DNA from: Prevotella sp.
GTDB taxonomy: Bacteria; Bacteroidota; Bacteroidia; Bacteroidales; Bacteroidaceae
Direction: 5' to 3'
Assembly (NCBI GenBank): GCA_017424205.1
Contig: JAFPAS010000035.1
Coordinates: 1 to 6,928 of the forward strand
DNA length: 6,928 bases
Shown here: one piece after another, positions 5,945 through 6,928 of the stretch
How positions within the stretch are numbered: position 1 is the first letter of the stretch
Layout of the letters: every line of letters starts with the position of its first letter
Translations under genes and position numbers: made by a program
The notes under the pieces: model-generated
The model's database searches: none
What the model saw: only the letters and a program-made list of their open reading frames with translations
What the model was told of the DNA's origin: nothing

Positions 5945-5958
5945 GTACAAATCGGGTG

Positions 5959-5989
5959 CAAAGGTACTACTTTTATTTCATATTACATA
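5959..5989 (-). promoter_or_regulatory. Promoter of tRNA-Leu (TATG - 19 bp - TACCTTTG)
   Basis: TACCTTTG (5966-5959, minus strand) matches TAnnTTTG exactly. TATG (5989-5986) matches three of four bases of the -33 TTTG at a 19-bp spacing. The predicted transcription start leaves a 5' leader of roughly 10 nt before the tRNA. Confidence 0.75.
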
Positions 5990-6029
5990 ATTATTATGAT
6001 ATTATTAAGAAATATTTAACACTTTGCGA

Positions 6030-6061
6030 GTTGTACTTTGATGATAAATGGTGTACCTTTG
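6030..6061 (+). promoter_or_regulatory. Promoter of the EamA-type transporter gene (GTTG - 20 bp - TACCTTTG)
   Basis: TACCTTTG (6054-6061) is an exact -7 match. GTTG (6030-6033) matches three of four bases of the -33 element at a 20-bp spacing. The predicted leader is about 40 nt. The promoter is divergent from that of the tRNA, across an AT-rich spacer. Confidence 0.7.
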
Positions 6062-6108
6062 CAGTGCTTATGGAAATATTTGTGTTAAAAGACTATAGCC
6101 TATAGTAT

Positions 6109-6928
6109 ATGTTAGGAGAAACAATTTCTTTGATTGTGGCGGTATCGTGGACAGTCACTGCATTATTTGCCGAGGTGGCGAGCAAGCGACTTGGAGCTAT
6201 GCAGTTTAATGTCATCCGTATGACGATGGCATTGGTCATGTTTGCTTTGCTGCTGTTTTGCTTGACAGGAAAGCCTTTTCCTCAGCATTGTGATGGTGAG
6301 ACATGGCTCTGGCTGATACTTTCGGGTGTAGTGGGATATGTGCTTGGCGACTACTGTCTTTTCAACTCTTATGTGCTTATAGGGTCTCGCTTCGGACAGT
6401 TGCTTATGACGCTTGCTCCACCCTCAGCGGCTGTCTTCGGTTTTATTCTGCTTGGTGAACGAATGTCGTGGCATGCACTTGCTGGAATGGCTATAACGAT
6501 TTCAGGTATCGCTGTCTCATTGTATAGAAGACGTGAAGCGAAGGACGGGGCAAGACTGCCAGGAAAGGGAATCCTTTTCGGAATAGGAGCCGGAGTGTGT
6601 CAGGGCATTGGATTGGTGTTGAGCGCTAAGGGTTTGAGACAGTATGGCATGGTGATGGGCGAACAATACGGAAGCGATACATGGGTATTTGTTTTTGTTG
6701 CGCTCGCTGCCACATATATCCGCACGATAGCAGGGTTTGCCGGTTTTACGCTGTGGGCTGCAGCGCGTAATGAACTCCGCTCCTGTTTCAAGGCGTCTCG
6801 TGATGTGAGAGGCATGTGTTGTGCCTTTGGTGCAACGTTTACGGGTCCGTTCTTCGGCGTGACGCTCTCGCTATTGGCTACGCAATATACGTCAACAGGC
6901 ATTGCGCAGACCATCATGTCGCTAACAC
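6109..6928 (+). CDS. DMT-superfamily (EamA-type) inner-membrane transporter, 3' end cut by the window
   Basis: The frame from the ATG at 6109-6111 stays open for 273 codons to the right edge, so the C-terminus is missing. It is strongly hydrophobic, with membrane-type segments near residues 4-22, 34-52, 66-90, 97-117, 121-139, 155-175, 192-216 and 236-258. The layout is a duplicated EamA domain. The first half runs to about residue 139 and ends in the typical APPSAAVFGFILLGE block (103-117) and a Gly-rich last helix (AGMAITISGIAVSL). A charged linker, RRREAKDGARLPGK (140-153), precedes the second half. Family members export or exchange small metabolites; the substrate cannot be inferred here. 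There is no Shine-Dalgarno; the AGGAG at 6114-6118 is inside the coding region. Oriented opposite to the tRNA, with its own promoter. Confidence 0.88.
   Translation, partial: MLGETISLIVAVSWTVTALFAEVASKRLGAMQFNVIRMTMALVMFALLLFCLTGKPFPQHCDGETWLWLILSGVVGYVLGDYCLFNSYVLIGSRFGQLLMTLAPPSAAVFGFILLGERMSWHALAGMAITISGIAVSLYRRREAKDGARLPGKGILFGIGAGVCQGIGLVLSAKGLRQYGMVMGEQYGSDTWVFVFVALAATYIRTIAGFAGFTLWAAARNELRSCFKASRDVRGMCCAFGATFTGPFFGVTLSLLATQYTSTGIAQTIMSLT

Noticed and set aside
5671..6105. Plus-strand open frame of 144 codons
   Set aside because: It runs antisense through the whole tRNA-Leu gene and both divergent promoters, and its translation resembles no family I know.

Overview
The window looks like an ordinary chromosomal segment of a Bacteroidales bacterium, most like Prevotella/Segatella. 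Four observations support this: TAnnTTTG-type -7 promoter boxes (three are the identical TACCTTTG), no Shine-Dalgarno sequences ahead of the start codons, a BspA-like leucine-rich-repeat protein, and GreA, HIT and TrmH-like proteins of the type remembered from Bacteroidetes. Species cannot be fixed from the sequence alone.

Layout. Everything from the left edge to about 5,990 that can be assigned reads on the minus strand; the last gene reads on the plus strand. In minus-strand transcription order the blocks are: (a) tRNA-Leu(CAA), with its own promoter and a rho-independent terminator; (b) greA, a HIT-family hydrolase and an L-rhamnose-mutarotase-like protein, probably one operon, closed by a strong terminator at 4008-4052; (c) an NrtR-family (Nudix plus winged-helix) regulator followed 92 nt later by xylA (xylose isomerase), closed by a terminator at 1450-1491; (d) a TrmH/SpoU RNA methyltransferase with an almost leaderless promoter; (e) a heptamer tandem repeat that supplies the methyltransferase stop codon; (f) the N-terminal 187 codons of a secreted BspA-like LRR protein that runs off the left edge. 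On the plus strand, divergent from the tRNA, is a DMT/EamA-type membrane transporter that runs off the right edge.

How the genes work together. The regulator and xylA form a plausible pentose-control unit: a Nudix-derived sensor that has lost its catalytic glutamates, with an AT-rich inverted repeat near its own promoter and another ahead of xylA. GreA (transcript cleavage factor), the HIT protein (nucleotide phosphoramidase type) and the mutarotase-like protein share a transcript, but no obvious pathway links them.

Intergenic stretches over 300 bp (3634-4058 and 5423-5861) hold promoters, terminators and a few inverted repeats, but no credible gene. I found no mobile element, CRISPR array, phage gene or defence gene. 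Nothing here is clearly a new biological system. The items most worth a second look are the regulator/xylA pair with its inverted repeats, the repeat array at the methyltransferase stop, the near-leaderless promoter, and the mutarotase in the greA operon.
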